Position numbers and translations under genes: made by a program. Under the pieces are notes generated by a model. The model was not told where the DNA came from, made no database searches, and worked only from the letters and a program-made list of their open reading frames with translations. Shown here piece by piece: positions 7,679 to 17,115 of a stretch of 64,000 nucleotides of DNA (positions are counted from its first letter, which is position 1; every line of letters begins with the position of its first letter). The DNA is from Anaerovibrio slackiae (GTDB lineage Bacteria > Bacillota > Negativicutes > Selenomonadales > Selenomonadaceae): NCBI RefSeq assembly GCF_009695585.1, contig NZ_VUNR01000005.1, positions 1 to 64,000 on the forward strand, written 5' to 3'.

Positions 7679-9085
7679 ATGGAGTTGAGTTCAGCGCATC
7701 TGGTGATTATTGCCCTGACATTGTTTTTCGTCATCGGAGGCGGTATTTATGCAGCAAGGTCAGTAAAGTCGGCGGAGGGCTACAGCCTGGGTGGCAGAAG
7801 TGCCGGTGTACCGCTGGTGGCTGGAAGCATAGCAGGCACGGTAGTGGGAGGCGGCGCTACGGTGGGAACCGCCCAGCTTGCCTATAGCATGGGGCTGTCT
7901 GCCTGGTGGTTCACCTTGGGCTCCGGCATCGCCTTTATCCTGATGGGGTTCTTTTATGCCAGCAGATTGCGTGCTACGGGGCTTGAGACTATTCCCCAGT
8001 ATTTGCAGCGCAACTACGGCAGCAGGGCGGCAGAAGCGGCAGGGCTGATTTCCTCTGTCGGCATCCTTTTTAGCGTGGTGGCGAGCTGCCTGCCGGGCAT
8101 ACAGATTATTTCCGCCATACTGCACACCTCCACATGGGTCTCGGCAGGCATCCTCATTGCCCTGGTGGCGGCCTATGTCTTTTTCGGCGGCATGAAAAGC
8201 GCCGGTGTGGGCGGCATGCTGAAAATGCTGGTCATCTGGCTGAGCCTGTTCGTGGCAGGTGTCAGTGCCTTCCGGGAGCTTTCTGCCATGCCTGGGCTGC
8301 AGCAGGCAATGCCTCCTGAATACTGGTGGAATATGTTTAATATCGGTGTAGGCGGCGGTTTTTCCAAGCTGTTTTCCATGATTGTGGGGGTTGTCTGCAC
8401 CCAGACCTATATCCAGTGCTTCTTTTCTGCATCCAGCCCCAGGACGGCTGCTGCGGGGGCTTTTGCTGCCGCGGCCATCGTTATTCCTGTGGGGCTGCCA
8501 TCCATCGCTATCGGCATGTACATGCATGTGATGAACCCTGATGTTATCCCTGTGCTGGTGCTGCCGGTGTACCTTTTGCAGCATCAGCCTGTGTGGCTGG
8601 CAGGCATTGCCCTGGGGGGCATCATGCTGAGCCTGGTGGGCTCTATCGGCGGTCTCGCCCTGGGCATCGGAACTATGCTCACCCGTGATATCATCAGCCG
8701 TGTGGCGAATCTGGGGAACGGCAGGAAGCTCCTCTATACATTGCGCTTTGTGGTGCTGCTGGTGATGGCTGCGGCATGCCTGATAGCTATCGTCAATCTG
8801 GATTCCCAGGTATTGTTCTGGAACTTCCTGTCCATGTCCATGCGGGGCTGCGGCGTATTCCTGCCACTGACCTTGGCGATTTTTTCGCCTAGGAGCGTTG
8901 CCAAGAAATGGGCATTTGCCTCCATTGTGGTCAGCACGGTGGTGCCTGTTGCCTTGGGGCTGGCTGTGCCCCTGCCGGTTGATCCCCTTTACATCGGCCT
9001 TGCCATCAGCGGCATGATGATGATGGCCGGTTATGCAAGGCGCTGGCGCCCGGTACAAGCCCCGGCACATAGGCATAGTGTATAA
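7679..9085 (+). CDS. Sodium:solute symporter (SSS) family transporter
   Basis: This 468-residue membrane protein has about 12-13 hydrophobic segments. The family pattern is visible: an N-terminal helix, then YSLGGRSAG, the segment GTVVGGGATVGTAQLAYSMG, and LETIPQYLQRNYGSR. SSS proteins take up solutes with Na+ in the inner membrane. The substrate cannot be read from the sequence, and panthothenate, proline and carboxylates are all possible in this family. It has its own promoter and terminator, and is convergent with the carboxyltransferase gene downstream. Confidence 0.85.
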   Translation: MELSSAHLVIIALTLFFVIGGGIYAARSVKSAEGYSLGGRSAGVPLVAGSIAGTVVGGGATVGTAQLAYSMGLSAWWFTLGSGIAFILMGFFYASRLRATGLETIPQYLQRNYGSRAAEAAGLISSVGILFSVVASCLPGIQIISAILHTSTWVSAGILIALVAAYVFFGGMKSAGVGGMLKMLVIWLSLFVAGVSAFRELSAMPGLQQAMPPEYWWNMFNIGVGGGFSKLFSMIVGVVCTQTYIQCFFSASSPRTAAAGAFAAAAIVIPVGLPSIAIGMYMHVMNPDVIPVLVLPVYLLQHQPVWLAGIALGGIMLSLVGSIGGLALGIGTMLTRDIISRVANLGNGRKLLYTLRFVVLLVMAAACLIAIVNLDSQVLFWNFLSMSMRGCGVFLPLTLAIFSPRSVAKKWAFASIVVSTVVPVALGLAVPLPVDPLYIGLAISGMMMMAGYARRWRPVQAPAHRHSV

Positions 9086-9116
9086 GAATATTTGCAATAT
9101 CGTAGCGCAGAAAGAA

Positions 9117-9164
9117 AAATATGCTGCCGCACTGAGAAATCAGCTGCGGCAGCATATTTTTTTT
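9117..9164. terminator. Bidirectional terminator
   Basis: A 15-bp perfect stem (aaatatgctgccgca at 9117-9131, its complement at 9145-9159) is followed by T8. On the minus strand it can serve the gene ending at 9241. Confidence 0.8.
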
Positions 9165-9240
9165 CATATCATATTTACCTGCAATTTACCTGCAAACAGG
9201 TATGTAGCAGTATCAGAAGCTGGATACCATACCCCTGATA

Positions 9241-10725
9241 TTAGAGACGGCCATTCTTCTCGAAGAAGTCCAGGGCAACCTGTGGGAACAGGGCATAGGA
9301 GAGTACATCCTCCTCAGGGATTTCATCGATCATCTTGGCAATCTGGGTATCGCGAACCTGCTCGTAGATACCTGCGTCTACGCTGGCAAGGTTTGCCTTG
9401 ATAGGGGCGAGCTTCTTGTCAACCTTCTTGGCAGCCAGCTCCTTGCGGAAGTCAGCCATCTTAGGCTCCTTGGCATCGGCAATAGCGCAGTCGGTGATCA
9501 TTTCCTCAGGCTTAATCTTCATAGCAGCCAGAACCTCAGGCTTAACAGGCTTCGGAGTCTTGCCGAACTTGCCGCGGGCCAGGTCGCGAACCTCGTTCGG
9601 AACCATGCTGTAGCGAGGCTGGCCGTTAGCCTGCATGATTACGTTCATGGTAGCCATGGTACCAACAATCTGGGAAGAAGGAGTTACCAGTGGAGGGAAG
9701 CCCAGGTCCTCACGCACGCGAGGCATCTCATCCAGGAGCTCCTGATACTTGTCAGCAGCTCCCATTTCCTTCAGCTGGTTCACCATGTTGGAGAGCATGC
9801 CGCCAGGAATCTGGAAGTCCAGAACCTTCGGATTTACATCGAAGTAGCCAGGCAGGTTGAACTCCTTCATGATTTCCTTCTTTACCTTCAGGAAGTGCTT
9901 GGCGATAGGGTCCATAGCCTGACGGTCAAGGCCGGTGTCGCGAGGCATGCCTTCCAGGGTAGCAACGATGGTCTCGGTACATGGCTGGGAAGTGTCGTTT
10001 GCCAGAGGGGACAGTGCGCAGTCGATGATGTCAACACCTGCCTCGATAGCCTTCAGATAGGTCATGGAGCCGAAGCCGGAGGTGTAGTGGGTATGCAGCT
10101 CGATTGGCAGGCCAACCTGCTCCTTCAGCTTCTTTACCAGGTCCTCAGCTACATAAGGCTTCAGCAGGCCGGACATATCCTTGATGCAGATGGAATGCAC
10201 GCCCATTTCCTTCAGCTTGATAGCCAGATCAACGAAGGTCTGGTTGGTGTGGAACGGGCTGATGGTGTAAACGAGGCAGCCCTGTACATGCGGCTTTTCC
10301 TTTGCTTCCAAAGCAGCGGAAATAGCAGTCTTCAGGTTGGTAACGTCGTTCAGTGCATCGAAGATACGGAACACGCCTACGCCGTGCTCGGAAGCCTTTC
10401 TTACGAAAGCACGGACAACATCGTCGGAATAATGGTTGTAGCCCAGCAGATTCTGGCCGCGGAGCAGCATCTGGATAGGGGTGTTCAGGTTTGCCTTGAG
10501 GGTATCAAGACGCTCCCATGGATCCTCGTTCAGGAAACGAAGGCAGGAATCATAGGTAGCACCGCCCCATGCCTCCAATGCGTTGTAACCGATCTTGTCC
10601 AAAGCAGACAGCATAGGAAGCATCTGCTCTGTACGCATGCGAGTTGCCAGCAGGGACTGATGAGCATCACGCAGTACGGTTTCGGTAATTTTTACAGGAC
10701 CAAAATTTGTTGCACTAGTGGACAT
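9241..10725 (-). CDS. Pyruvate/oxaloacetate carboxyltransferase subunit (PycB/OadA type, no biotin domain)
   Basis: The protein has 494 residues. The N-terminal HMGL-like barrel begins TETVLRDAHQSL; the metal ligands HTH appear in ELHTHYTSG and the catalytic region is CIKDMSGLL. The conserved PYC_OADA domain follows. The C-terminus ends FFEKNGRL without the biotin-attachment domain, so biotin must be on another protein. The family includes pyruvate carboxylase subunit B, oxaloacetate decarboxylase alpha and transcarboxylase 5S, all relevant to propionate-forming fermentation; the exact reaction cannot be chosen here. Start ATG 10725 follows aaggag, and the upstream in-frame extension lacks support. 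Its codon use is very regular, as in highly expressed genes. Confidence 0.87.
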   Translation of the reverse strand: MSTSATNFGPVKITETVLRDAHQSLLATRMRTEQMLPMLSALDKIGYNALEAWGGATYDSCLRFLNEDPWERLDTLKANLNTPIQMLLRGQNLLGYNHYSDDVVRAFVRKASEHGVGVFRIFDALNDVTNLKTAISAALEAKEKPHVQGCLVYTISPFHTNQTFVDLAIKLKEMGVHSICIKDMSGLLKPYVAEDLVKKLKEQVGLPIELHTHYTSGFGSMTYLKAIEAGVDIIDCALSPLANDTSQPCTETIVATLEGMPRDTGLDRQAMDPIAKHFLKVKKEIMKEFNLPGYFDVNPKVLDFQIPGGMLSNMVNQLKEMGAADKYQELLDEMPRVREDLGFPPLVTPSSQIVGTMATMNVIMQANGQPRYSMVPNEVRDLARGKFGKTPKPVKPEVLAAMKIKPEEMITDCAIADAKEPKMADFRKELAAKKVDKKLAPIKANLASVDAGIYEQVRDTQIAKMIDEIPEEDVLSYALFPQVALDFFEKNGRL

Positions 10726-10810
10726 ATAAAACATCTCCTTAATATAAAAATTTACTTTAGTTAATAACCCCGAAAAAACTCCTATATTACCCCTAACATT
10801 CTCTACAAAT

Positions 10811-10839
10811 AGTATAAAGTTTTTGTTTTTTCTTGTCAA
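10811..10839 (-). promoter_or_regulatory. Strong promoter of the carboxyltransferase gene
   Basis: On the minus strand TTGACA (10834-10839), a 17-bp spacer and TATACT (10811-10816) give a leader of about 80 nt. Confidence 0.7.
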
Positions 10840-10972
10840 TAAAAACTATAAATAACGCTTATTTTTTCATAATTTGTATAACAAATCCATAAAGCGCGAG
10901 AACAAAATTTCAATTGTGGCAAAATTTGTATGCTTTATCGCTTCTTATTGATAGAAAATAAGTTGGTATTAG

Positions 10973-11167
10973 TTAGTTAAGTTTACTATCGGGTATTTCG
11001 TCGACAATTTCTATCCTGTCTAGTATATTCTTCATATTTTTCCGAAATCCTGCTAAATATTTTTTTCTTAGCTGATTTTGACGGATTTTTTCTTCGTCAG
11101 TGAGCCCCGTTGACCTTTGTTTTCTTGCAAGGGCATTAATTTCGTCCAGAAGTTCTTTTGTAATCAT
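10973..11167 (-). CDS. DUF896 family protein
   Basis: This 64-residue protein matches the DUF896 (YnzC-like) family: ITKELLDEINALARK, GLTDEEKIRQNQLRKKYLAGFR. These small helical-hairpin proteins are common in Firmicutes, and their role is poorly defined. The ATG at 11167 follows aaggagac. It is a single gene running away from the thiC riboswitch. Confidence 0.85.
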   Translation of the reverse strand: MITKELLDEINALARKQRSTGLTDEEKIRQNQLRKKYLAGFRKNMKNILDRIEIVDEIPDSKLN

Positions 11168-11298
11168 GCGTGTCTCCTTTTGGTACCAGGGAAGCTGCCC
11201 TGGTATAATATTTTGTCATAAATGATAATTATATTATAGCCTAAATATCACCAGGATACAAATTATAGTTGAATTTACTAGGGAATGATGGTAGAATG

Positions 11299-11390
11299 TG
11301 TGCTGTGGGAGCTTGCGGCAGCAGGCTGAGAGTAGGTTTAGCACCTAGACCGGGAACCTGATGTGGGTAATGCCAACGTAGGGAATGTGA
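11299..11390 (+). ncRNA. TPP riboswitch of thiC
   Basis: The THI-box conserved blocks are present in order: ggctgagag at 11324-11332, gggaacctgat at 11352-11362, and taatgccaacgtagggaa at 11368-11386. TPP binding would switch off the thiamine gene that follows. Confidence 0.93.
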
Positions 11391-11400
11391 TGTACTGGGG

Positions 11401-11446
11401 TGGTATGCCTGCAGCTTGTGATGGTGAGCTACGGCGTACCATTTTT
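11401..11446 (+). terminator. Riboswitch-controlled terminator
   Basis: Arms tggtatgcc and ggcgtacca with an inner agct/agct pair are followed by five T. The hairpin lies between the TPP aptamer and thiC, so control is probably by termination. Confidence 0.75.
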
Positions 11447-11564
11447 GTTTGCGGCTGAACGGCATGGGAGCTGATGATATGGTGCCTGATGAATGGCATT
11501 GAATCTGATTGCATTGCGTCTGAACAGCGGAGCAGGCAGTATAGTAAGGAAAGGAAGTAAAGTG

Positions 11565-12872
11565 ATGGCAAGAGAGTACAAGACTCAGATGGAGGCGGCC
11601 CGCAAGGGGATTGTCACGCCGGAGATAGAGAAGGTGGCAGCCAAGGAGCGCATGACCGTGGAGGAGCTGATGCCCCTGGTGGCATGCGGCAAGGTGGCGA
11701 TTCCTGCCAACGTAAATCACAAGTGCCTGGAGCCGGAGGGTGTAGGTTCCATGCTGAGGACGAAAATCAATGTGAACCTGGGGGTTTCCCGGGACTGCAA
11801 GGATTATGACGTGGAAATGCAGAAGGTTATGTCTGCCGTTGACCTGGGGGCAGAGGCGATTATGGATTTGTCCAGCCATGGCAATACCCAGCCTTTCCGC
11901 CGGAAGCTTACCAGCGAGTGCCCTGCCATGATTGGCACGGTGCCGGTGTATGACAGCGTTATCCACTATCAGCGGGATCTGGATACCCTGACCGCCAAGG
12001 ATTTTATTGATGTGGTGCGGCTCCATGCCCAGGATGGCGTGGACTTCGTTACCCTCCACTGCGGCATCACCAGAAAGACCATTGAGCAGATCAAGAAGCA
12101 CAAGCGGAAGATGAATATCGTTTCCCGGGGGGGCTCTTTGGTTTTTGCCTGGATGTCCATGACCGGCAATGAGAATCCTTTCTATGAATATTATGACGAA
12201 ATCCTGGATATCTGCCGTGAGTACGATGTGACCGTATCTCTCGGCGATGCCTGCCGTCCGGGCTGCCTGGCGGATGCCACCGATGTGTGCCAGATTGAGG
12301 AGCTGGTGCGCCTTGGGGAGCTGACCAAGCGTGCCTGGGCCAAGGATGTGCAGGTGATGGTGGAGGGGCCTGGACATGTGCCGATGGATCAGATTGCTGC
12401 CAATATGAAGGTGCAGGAGACCATCTGCCAGGGAGCGCCTTTCTATGTGCTTGGACCTCTGGTAACAGATATTGCCCCTGGCTATGACCACATCACTGCT
12501 GCCATCGGCGGTGCCATGGCTGCCATGAGCGGTGCGGCATTTTTGTGCTATGTGACTCCTGCCGAGCACCTGGCACTGCCGAATGTGGATGATGTGAAGC
12601 AGGGCATCATCGCCAGCAAGATTGCGGCCCATGCGGCTGATATTGCCAAGGGAGTCCGGGGCGCCAGGGAAATCGATGACCGGATGGGGGATGCCCGCCG
12701 CAAGCTGGACTGGGATGCCCAGTGGGAGTGCGCCCTGGATCCTGAGACTGCCAAGGCTATCCGTGCTGACCGTTCTCCGGAGCATGATGATACCTGCTCC
12801 ATGTGCGGCAAGTTCTGCGCTGTCCGCAGCATGAACAAGGCATTGGCCGGGGAGCATATCGATATTCTTTAA
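11565..12872 (+). CDS. thiC: Phosphomethylpyrimidine synthase ThiC
   Basis: ThiC is a radical-SAM enzyme that turns aminoimidazole ribotide into HMP phosphate for thiamine. The protein has 435 residues, the short bacterial form. Its C-terminal Fe-S motif CSMCGKFC (CxxCxxxxC) is intact, as are [13 protein letters not shown] and [12 protein letters not shown]. Start ATG 11565 follows aaaggaag, and an upstream in-frame extension would overlap the leader. It is under the TPP riboswitch and no other thi genes are adjacent. Confidence 0.96.
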   Translation: MAREYKTQMEAARKGIVTPEIEKVAAKERMTVEELMPLVACGKVAIPANVNHKCLEPEGVGSMLRTKINVNLGVSRDCKDYDVEMQKVMSAVDLGAEAIMDLSSHGNTQPFRRKLTSECPAMIGTVPVYDSVIHYQRDLDTLTAKDFIDVVRLHAQDGVDFVTLHCGITRKTIEQIKKHKRKMNIVSRGGSLVFAWMSMTGNENPFYEYYDEILDICREYDVTVSLGDACRPGCLADATDVCQIEELVRLGELTKRAWAKDVQVMVEGPGHVPMDQIAANMKVQETICQGAPFYVLGPLVTDIAPGYDHITAAIGGAMAAMSGAAFLCYVTPAEHLALPNVDDVKQGIIASKIAAHAADIAKGVRGAREIDDRMGDARRKLDWDAQWECALDPETAKAIRADRSPEHDDTCSMCGKFCAVRSMNKALAGEHIDIL

Positions 12873-12931
12873 GCAGCTTCTTGTTAGCTCATAAGGCAAT
12901 CTGGTTGCTTATATATTTATGAAGCAAATGG

Positions 12932-12973
12932 AAAAAGCGGTGTGCGGATGAATTGCTGCTGCCGCTTTTTTTG
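12932..12973 (+). terminator. Terminator after thiC
   Basis: Arms aaaaagcgg and ccgcttttttt enclose an imperfect inner stem. Confidence 0.65.
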
Positions 12974-13037
12974 TGCCATGCAGGGGAGCTTTTCTGTCAT
13001 GTGCATAATAAAATTTGCATTTATTAATTTTATATAT

Positions 13038-13066
13038 TGTTAATTTGTGGTGGTTTGTGCTAAAAT
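13038..13066 (+). promoter_or_regulatory. Promoter of the wecG-psd-pssA-GT2 group
   Basis: TTGTTA (13038-13043), a 17-bp spacer and TAAAAT (13061-13066). Confidence 0.55.
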
Positions 13067-13155
13067 GTAGGTTGGAATTTTTGAGTAAATGATGATATGC
13101 AAGTGAGTATGTGTGAACATACGCCGGTATATGTGAGTGTGTGGGAGGTAGATGG

Positions 13156-13884
13156 ATGCCATTGAAGCAGGTGGAAATTCTTGGCGTTAATGTAAATTCC
13201 TTGACGATGGCTCAGGCTGTTGAGGCGGTTCAGCAGTTTATTGCGGAGAAGAAGGTTGCCCTGGTAGCTACGGCAAATGCGGAAATGCTGATGCGTTCTA
13301 CCCAGGATGAGGAATTGAAGGATATATTGAACCAGGCGGATCTGGTGGTGCCGGACGGTGCCGGTACTGTCTGGGCGGCAGGCCATCTGGGGGAACCTAT
13401 GCCGGAGAGGGTGGCAGGCTTTGACCTGGCACAGGAGCTGATGCGTGAGGCACCTGCCCGGGGTGACAGGATTTATTTCTTTGGCTCTGCGCCGGGGGTG
13501 GCCGACAAGGCAAAGGCCAAGGCGGAGGAGCTTTATCCCGGCATTCAGGTGGTAGGCACCCGCAACGGCTTTTTTACTGAGGCGGACGAGCCGGGGATTA
13601 TTGCTGAAATCAAGGCTGCCAGGCCGGATATCCTGCTGGCAGCTCTCGGTGTGCCGAAGCAGGAGAAATGGCTGAAAAAGCATATGCAGGAGCTGCAGGT
13701 GCCGGTGTCCATCGGCGTAGGCGGCACCCTGGATGTGATGGCAGGCGTCATGGAGAGGGCACCGCTCTGGATGCAGAAGGCAAAGCTGGAGTGGCTCTTT
13801 AGGGGCTTGAAGCAGCCGAGCCGTGCCGGAAGGCTGCTGGCCCTGCCGAAATTCGTCCTGAAGGTCGTAGCAAGTAAGAAGTGA
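13156..13884 (+). CDS. WecG/TagA/CpsF family glycosyltransferase
   Basis: This 242-residue GT26 enzyme has the family motifs: TANAEML early, LVVPDGAGTVWA, and LGVPKQEKWL with GVGGTLDVMAG. The family transfers N-acetylmannosamine (or an acidic derivative) to GlcNAc-PP-undecaprenol in enterobacterial common antigen or teichoic-acid linkage synthesis, at the cytoplasmic membrane. Start ATG 13156 follows gggagg. It overlaps the upstream end of the psd reading frame region and leads a cluster of envelope genes. The true acceptor in this organism is unknown. Confidence 0.87.
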   Translation: MPLKQVEILGVNVNSLTMAQAVEAVQQFIAEKKVALVATANAEMLMRSTQDEELKDILNQADLVVPDGAGTVWAAGHLGEPMPERVAGFDLAQELMREAPARGDRIYFFGSAPGVADKAKAKAEELYPGIQVVGTRNGFFTEADEPGIIAEIKAARPDILLAALGVPKQEKWLKKHMQELQVPVSIGVGGTLDVMAGVMERAPLWMQKAKLEWLFRGLKQPSRAGRLLALPKFVLKVVASKK

Positions 13885-13907
13885 TGTGTGCCCGGAGGTG
13901 CGTAAGA

Positions 13908-14546
13908 ATGAATAGAGGCCCTGTAGTCAGGGAAGGATATATTTATATTGCCGCTGCCCTGTTTTTGGCGGTGGTGCTGTATTTTGGCTTTGGAGCCTAT
14001 GGCGCTGTCATACCGCTGGTTTTGGCATGCTATTTTACTTATTTTTTCAGGAATCCCAGCCGGGATATTCCTATGGATGAAAAGCTGATTGTCTCCCCGG
14101 CGGATGGCACGGTGCAGGATGTGGTGGAGCTGGCTGAGGACGAGTTTGTCAAGGGACCTTGCAAGAAAATCATCATTTTCCTGTCAGTGTTCAACGTGCA
14201 TGTGAACCGCAGCCCTATTGCCGGTGAAATCAAGTGCCAGAAGTATGTGTGCGGCAGGTTCCGCCCTGCCTACAAGGACGAGGTGGGCTTTGAGAACGAG
14301 CGCCACATGCTGGGCATCGAGAATGAAAAGGGCTTCCGGGTTACCGTTACCCAGATTGCCGGTATTCTGGCCCGGCGCATCGTGTCCTGGGTAACCCTGG
14401 ATGACAACATGGAGAAGGGGCAGGTCTACGGGCTCATCAAGTTCGGCTCCTGTACCGAGCTGGTGGTGCCGGATAGCGTAGAGGTGCTGGTGAAGAAAGG
14501 CGACAAGGTTCGCGGCGGAGAAAGTGTTTTGGGGAGGATTAAATAA
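13908..14546 (+). CDS. psd: Phosphatidylserine decarboxylase proenzyme
   Basis: This 212-residue protein of the short (archaeal-type) class has a hydrophobic N-terminal region of two segments, then SPADGTVQD, NVHVNRSP and the C-terminal self-cleavage motif GS in IKFGSCTELVV, which yields the pyruvoyl group. It makes phosphatidylethanolamine at the inner membrane. Start ATG 13908 follows ggaggtg, 23 bp after wecG. It overlaps pssA by one base (TAATG), so the two steps of PE synthesis are translationally coupled. Confidence 0.92.
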   Translation: MNRGPVVREGYIYIAAALFLAVVLYFGFGAYGAVIPLVLACYFTYFFRNPSRDIPMDEKLIVSPADGTVQDVVELAEDEFVKGPCKKIIIFLSVFNVHVNRSPIAGEIKCQKYVCGRFRPAYKDEVGFENERHMLGIENEKGFRVTVTQIAGILARRIVSWVTLDDNMEKGQVYGLIKFGSCTELVVPDSVEVLVKKGDKVRGGESVLGRIK

Positions 14547-15247
14547 TGTTTAGTAAATCATGGGTACCAAATGGACTTACTTCCATGAATCTTGTTTTTG
14601 GCATGTGCTCCATCCTGTCCACCTTCAACGGTGAGCTGAGCACGGCTGCCGTCTGCATTTTGCTGGCACTGGTGGCTGATGGATTGGACGGCCGTTCCGC
14701 CCGGGCCCTGAAGGTCAGCAGCGAAATCGGCAAGGAGATGGACTCCCTGTGCGACCTGGTTTCTTTTGGTGCGGCACCTGCTGTCCTGGCCTATAGCCTG
14801 CAGCTTCATGAGTTTGGGGCGTTTGGCTGGGTGGCAGCTATTTTCTTTGCTGTCTGCGGCATGGGCAGGCTGGCACGCTTCAACGTGAATACTACTGTGG
14901 TGCATGGCTATTTTATGGGGCTGGCGATTCCTGCCGGCGGCTGCCTGATTGCTACCTCCACCCTGCTGTTTCGTGCTATCGGCTTTGACCTGGGGCAGCT
15001 GTCCTACGCCTACCCGGTTATCGTCATGGTGGTCGGCTACCTGATGATAAGCACGGTGCATTACCCTGACTTCAAGGGTGACGGGGAGAAGATGAACCTG
15101 GTGGCAAAGCTGGTGGCTGCTGCTGTCTTCGGGGCTATTCTCGTGCTGGGCATGGATGCTATCGGCTATGCGGTATTGTTTGCCATTTTTGCTGCTTATG
15201 CAGTTTTTGGCATCATCAACCACGCTATTAATCTGGCCGGCAAATAA
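14546..15247 (+). CDS. pssA: CDP-diacylglycerol--serine O-phosphatidyltransferase
   Basis: This 233-residue multi-pass membrane enzyme makes phosphatidylserine from CDP-diacylglycerol and serine, the step before Psd. The CDP-alcohol phosphotransferase signature is complete: DGLDGRSARAL...GKEMDSLCDLVSFG, with all the Asp residues. About seven hydrophobic segments follow. Its ATG overlaps the psd stop codon. Length and motif match the Gram-positive-type PssA. Confidence 0.93.
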   Translation: MFSKSWVPNGLTSMNLVFGMCSILSTFNGELSTAAVCILLALVADGLDGRSARALKVSSEIGKEMDSLCDLVSFGAAPAVLAYSLQLHEFGAFGWVAAIFFAVCGMGRLARFNVNTTVVHGYFMGLAIPAGGCLIATSTLLFRAIGFDLGQLSYAYPVIVMVVGYLMISTVHYPDFKGDGEKMNLVAKLVAAAVFGAILVLGMDAIGYAVLFAIFAAYAVFGIINHAINLAGK

Positions 15248-15300
15248 ATAACAGGGCTGATAAGGCTGGAAAAGATGGCAAATAAAGGAGAAGTTAGTAA

Positions 15301-16539
15301 ATGAATTTTCCATTTGACGTAGTAATGGTACCGCTGCAGATAATTATTTTCCTGTTTACGGTGTATTTTTTCTTCATCGGCTTCTTCGGGCTGTGGAGGT
15401 TCAAGGAAGAAAAGATTACCACGCCGGAAAAGAAGATGGCTGTGATTGTGGCAGCCCACAATGAGCAGGCGGTTATCGGCCAGCTGGTGGAGAATCTGCA
15501 GCAGCTGGACTATCCAAAGGAACTGTATGATATCTATGTGATTGCTGATAATTGCTCGGATGATACGGCAAAGGTGGCAGGCGAGGCCGGTGCCATTGTC
15601 TGCGAGCGCACCCATCCTACCAAAAAGAGCAAGGGCTATGCCCTGGAGTGGATGTTTGAGAAGCTTTTTGCCATGGACAAGAAGTATGATGCCGTGTGCA
15701 TCTTTGATGCGGACAACCTGGTGCATCCGAATTTCCTCATGGAGATGAACCATCATCTCTGCAAGGGCGCCAAGATTATCCAGGGCTATCTGGACGCCAA
15801 GAATCCTTATGATACCTGGATTGCCGGTACTTTTGCCATCGCCTTCTGGGTTATTGACCACATCTCCCATCTGGCCAAGACCAACCTGGGGCTGTCGGCG
15901 GTGCTGGGCGGCACAGGCATGTGCATTACTACCGAGGTGCTGCAGCGTCACGGCTGGCGTGCCACCTGCCTGGTTGAGGACATGGAGTTTACCATGAAGT
16001 CCCTGGCGGAGGGCATCAAGACCACCTGGGCCCATGATGCTATTGTGTATGATGAGAAGCCGCTGACCTTTATGCAGTCCTGGAACCAGCGTAAGCGCTG
16101 GGCACAGGGGCAGTTTGATGTGGCGCATCGCTTTATTCCGGTAATGCTCCGGGAGGGCATCAAGAGGCGGGATATCAGGATTCTTGACGGATGTATCTAC
16201 CTTTTGCAGCCTCATTTCCTGATGATTTCCACTTTCTTTATTATTGCCAGCTATTGCCAGCTGTGGTTCGGCCAGTTCTATACCAGCATTTACACCTTTA
16301 TGCCGTCGGAGCTGATGACTGCCATCATGATGGGGCAGTATATCCTGCCGATGATTATCCTGCTGAAAATCAGGGCGAAGCTGAAGGCATGGTTTTACCT
16401 GCTTCTGTATCCTGTGTTTATCTATTCATGGATTCCCATTGTGTTCATCGGCTTCTTTAAGCGCAATGACCACGAGTGGAGCCATACCAAGCATACCCGT
16501 GCCATCAGCTATGACCAGCTGATGAAGGGCAAGAAGTAA
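15301..16539 (+). CDS. Membrane-bound family 2 glycosyltransferase
   Basis: The protein has 412 residues. An N-terminal transmembrane helix (about 8-33) is followed by a GT-A domain with AHNEQAVI, the DAD motif in IFDADNLVHP, the ED of LVEDMEFTMKS, and QRKRW (a QxxRW motif). At least three C-terminal helices follow. This is the layout of processive or N-acetylglucosamine-type synthases of the cellulose-synthase superfamily. The product is not known. It closes the wecG-psd-pssA group and has aaaggag ten bases before the ATG. Confidence 0.8.
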   Translation: MNFPFDVVMVPLQIIIFLFTVYFFFIGFFGLWRFKEEKITTPEKKMAVIVAAHNEQAVIGQLVENLQQLDYPKELYDIYVIADNCSDDTAKVAGEAGAIVCERTHPTKKSKGYALEWMFEKLFAMDKKYDAVCIFDADNLVHPNFLMEMNHHLCKGAKIIQGYLDAKNPYDTWIAGTFAIAFWVIDHISHLAKTNLGLSAVLGGTGMCITTEVLQRHGWRATCLVEDMEFTMKSLAEGIKTTWAHDAIVYDEKPLTFMQSWNQRKRWAQGQFDVAHRFIPVMLREGIKRRDIRILDGCIYLLQPHFLMISTFFIIASYCQLWFGQFYTSIYTFMPSELMTAIMMGQYILPMIILLKIRAKLKAWFYLLLYPVFIYSWIPIVFIGFFKRNDHEWSHTKHTRAISYDQLMKGKK

Positions 16540-16560
16540 TTATAGTGGCGATTCCTGTTA

Positions 16561-16588
16561 AGAGGCTTCTGCGGGGGAAGCCTCTTTA
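16561..16588 (+). terminator. Terminator after the GT2 gene
   Basis: Stem agaggctt/aagcctct is followed by ttatt. Confidence 0.65.
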
Positions 16589-16652
16589 TTGTATATATGT
16601 TATATTGAAATACTGAAATACTGCATGCACATTCTGATTGCATGCATATCAA

Positions 16653-16713
16653 GCTGAATTTATGTTGAATTTAAGCTGAAATTATGTCGAAATTATGTTG
16701 AAATTATGTTGAA
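16653..16713 (+). repeat. Tandem repeat of an 11-bp unit before queD
   Basis: Five full copies and a half copy of an 11-mer of the form g(c/t)(t/c)gaa(a/t)ttat lie head to tail at 16653, 16664, 16675, 16686, 16697 and 16708. They end 13 bp before the queD start codon. The period is close to one helical turn. Confidence 0.8.
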
Positions 16714-16725
16714 GGGGGCAACGAA

Positions 16726-17106
16726 ATGTTTGAGATACATGTCAGTGCGGAATTTGAGGCAGCCCACAGGGTGGCAGGCTATCCTGGCAAGTGTGACAGG
16801 CTGCATGGCCATAGCTGGACTGTGGAGGCTGTAGTGGCTGGTGATAAGCTGGATGAGCTGGGGATGCTGGTGGACTTCAAGCTGGTGAAGGGAAAGCTCC
16901 GGGAGCTTTTGGAATCCCTTGACCACAGGCTGCTGAACGAGCTGCCGGCTTTTGCTGATGGCAAGAATCCTACCGCGGAAAATATCGCTCAGTATGTGTA
17001 TGAGGAAATGGCCAAGGCAGAGTTCTTCCGGGAGCTTTCCCATGTGAAGCTGAAGCAGATACAGGTCTGGGAGTCCCCTAAGTCCTCGGTTATCTATTCT
17101 GAATGA
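16726..17106 (+). CDS. queD: 6-carboxytetrahydropterin synthase QueD
   Basis: This 126-residue 6-pyruvoyl-tetrahydropterin-synthase-fold enzyme has zinc histidines in EAAHR and LHGHSW, the catalytic Cys in GKCDRLHGH, and the late DHRLLNE and E-S-P-K motifs. It converts dihydroneopterin triphosphate to 6-carboxytetrahydropterin in queuosine synthesis. Start ATG 16726 follows gaaggggg. queE begins nine bases after its stop, so the two act in sequence. QueC and GCH I are not in the window. Confidence 0.93.
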   Translation: MFEIHVSAEFEAAHRVAGYPGKCDRLHGHSWTVEAVVAGDKLDELGMLVDFKLVKGKLRELLESLDHRLLNELPAFADGKNPTAENIAQYVYEEMAKAEFFRELSHVKLKQIQVWESPKSSVIYSE

Positions 17107-17115
17107 GGTGGCAGG

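Noticed and set aside
12127-12133. G7 tract in thiC as a phase-variation site
   Set aside because: The gene is GC-rich and metabolic and the tract is short. Chance is the simpler explanation.
16590-16725. preQ1 riboswitch before queD
   Set aside because: The conserved preQ1 stem-loop and the A-rich tail were not found. The region is filled by 11-bp repeats instead.
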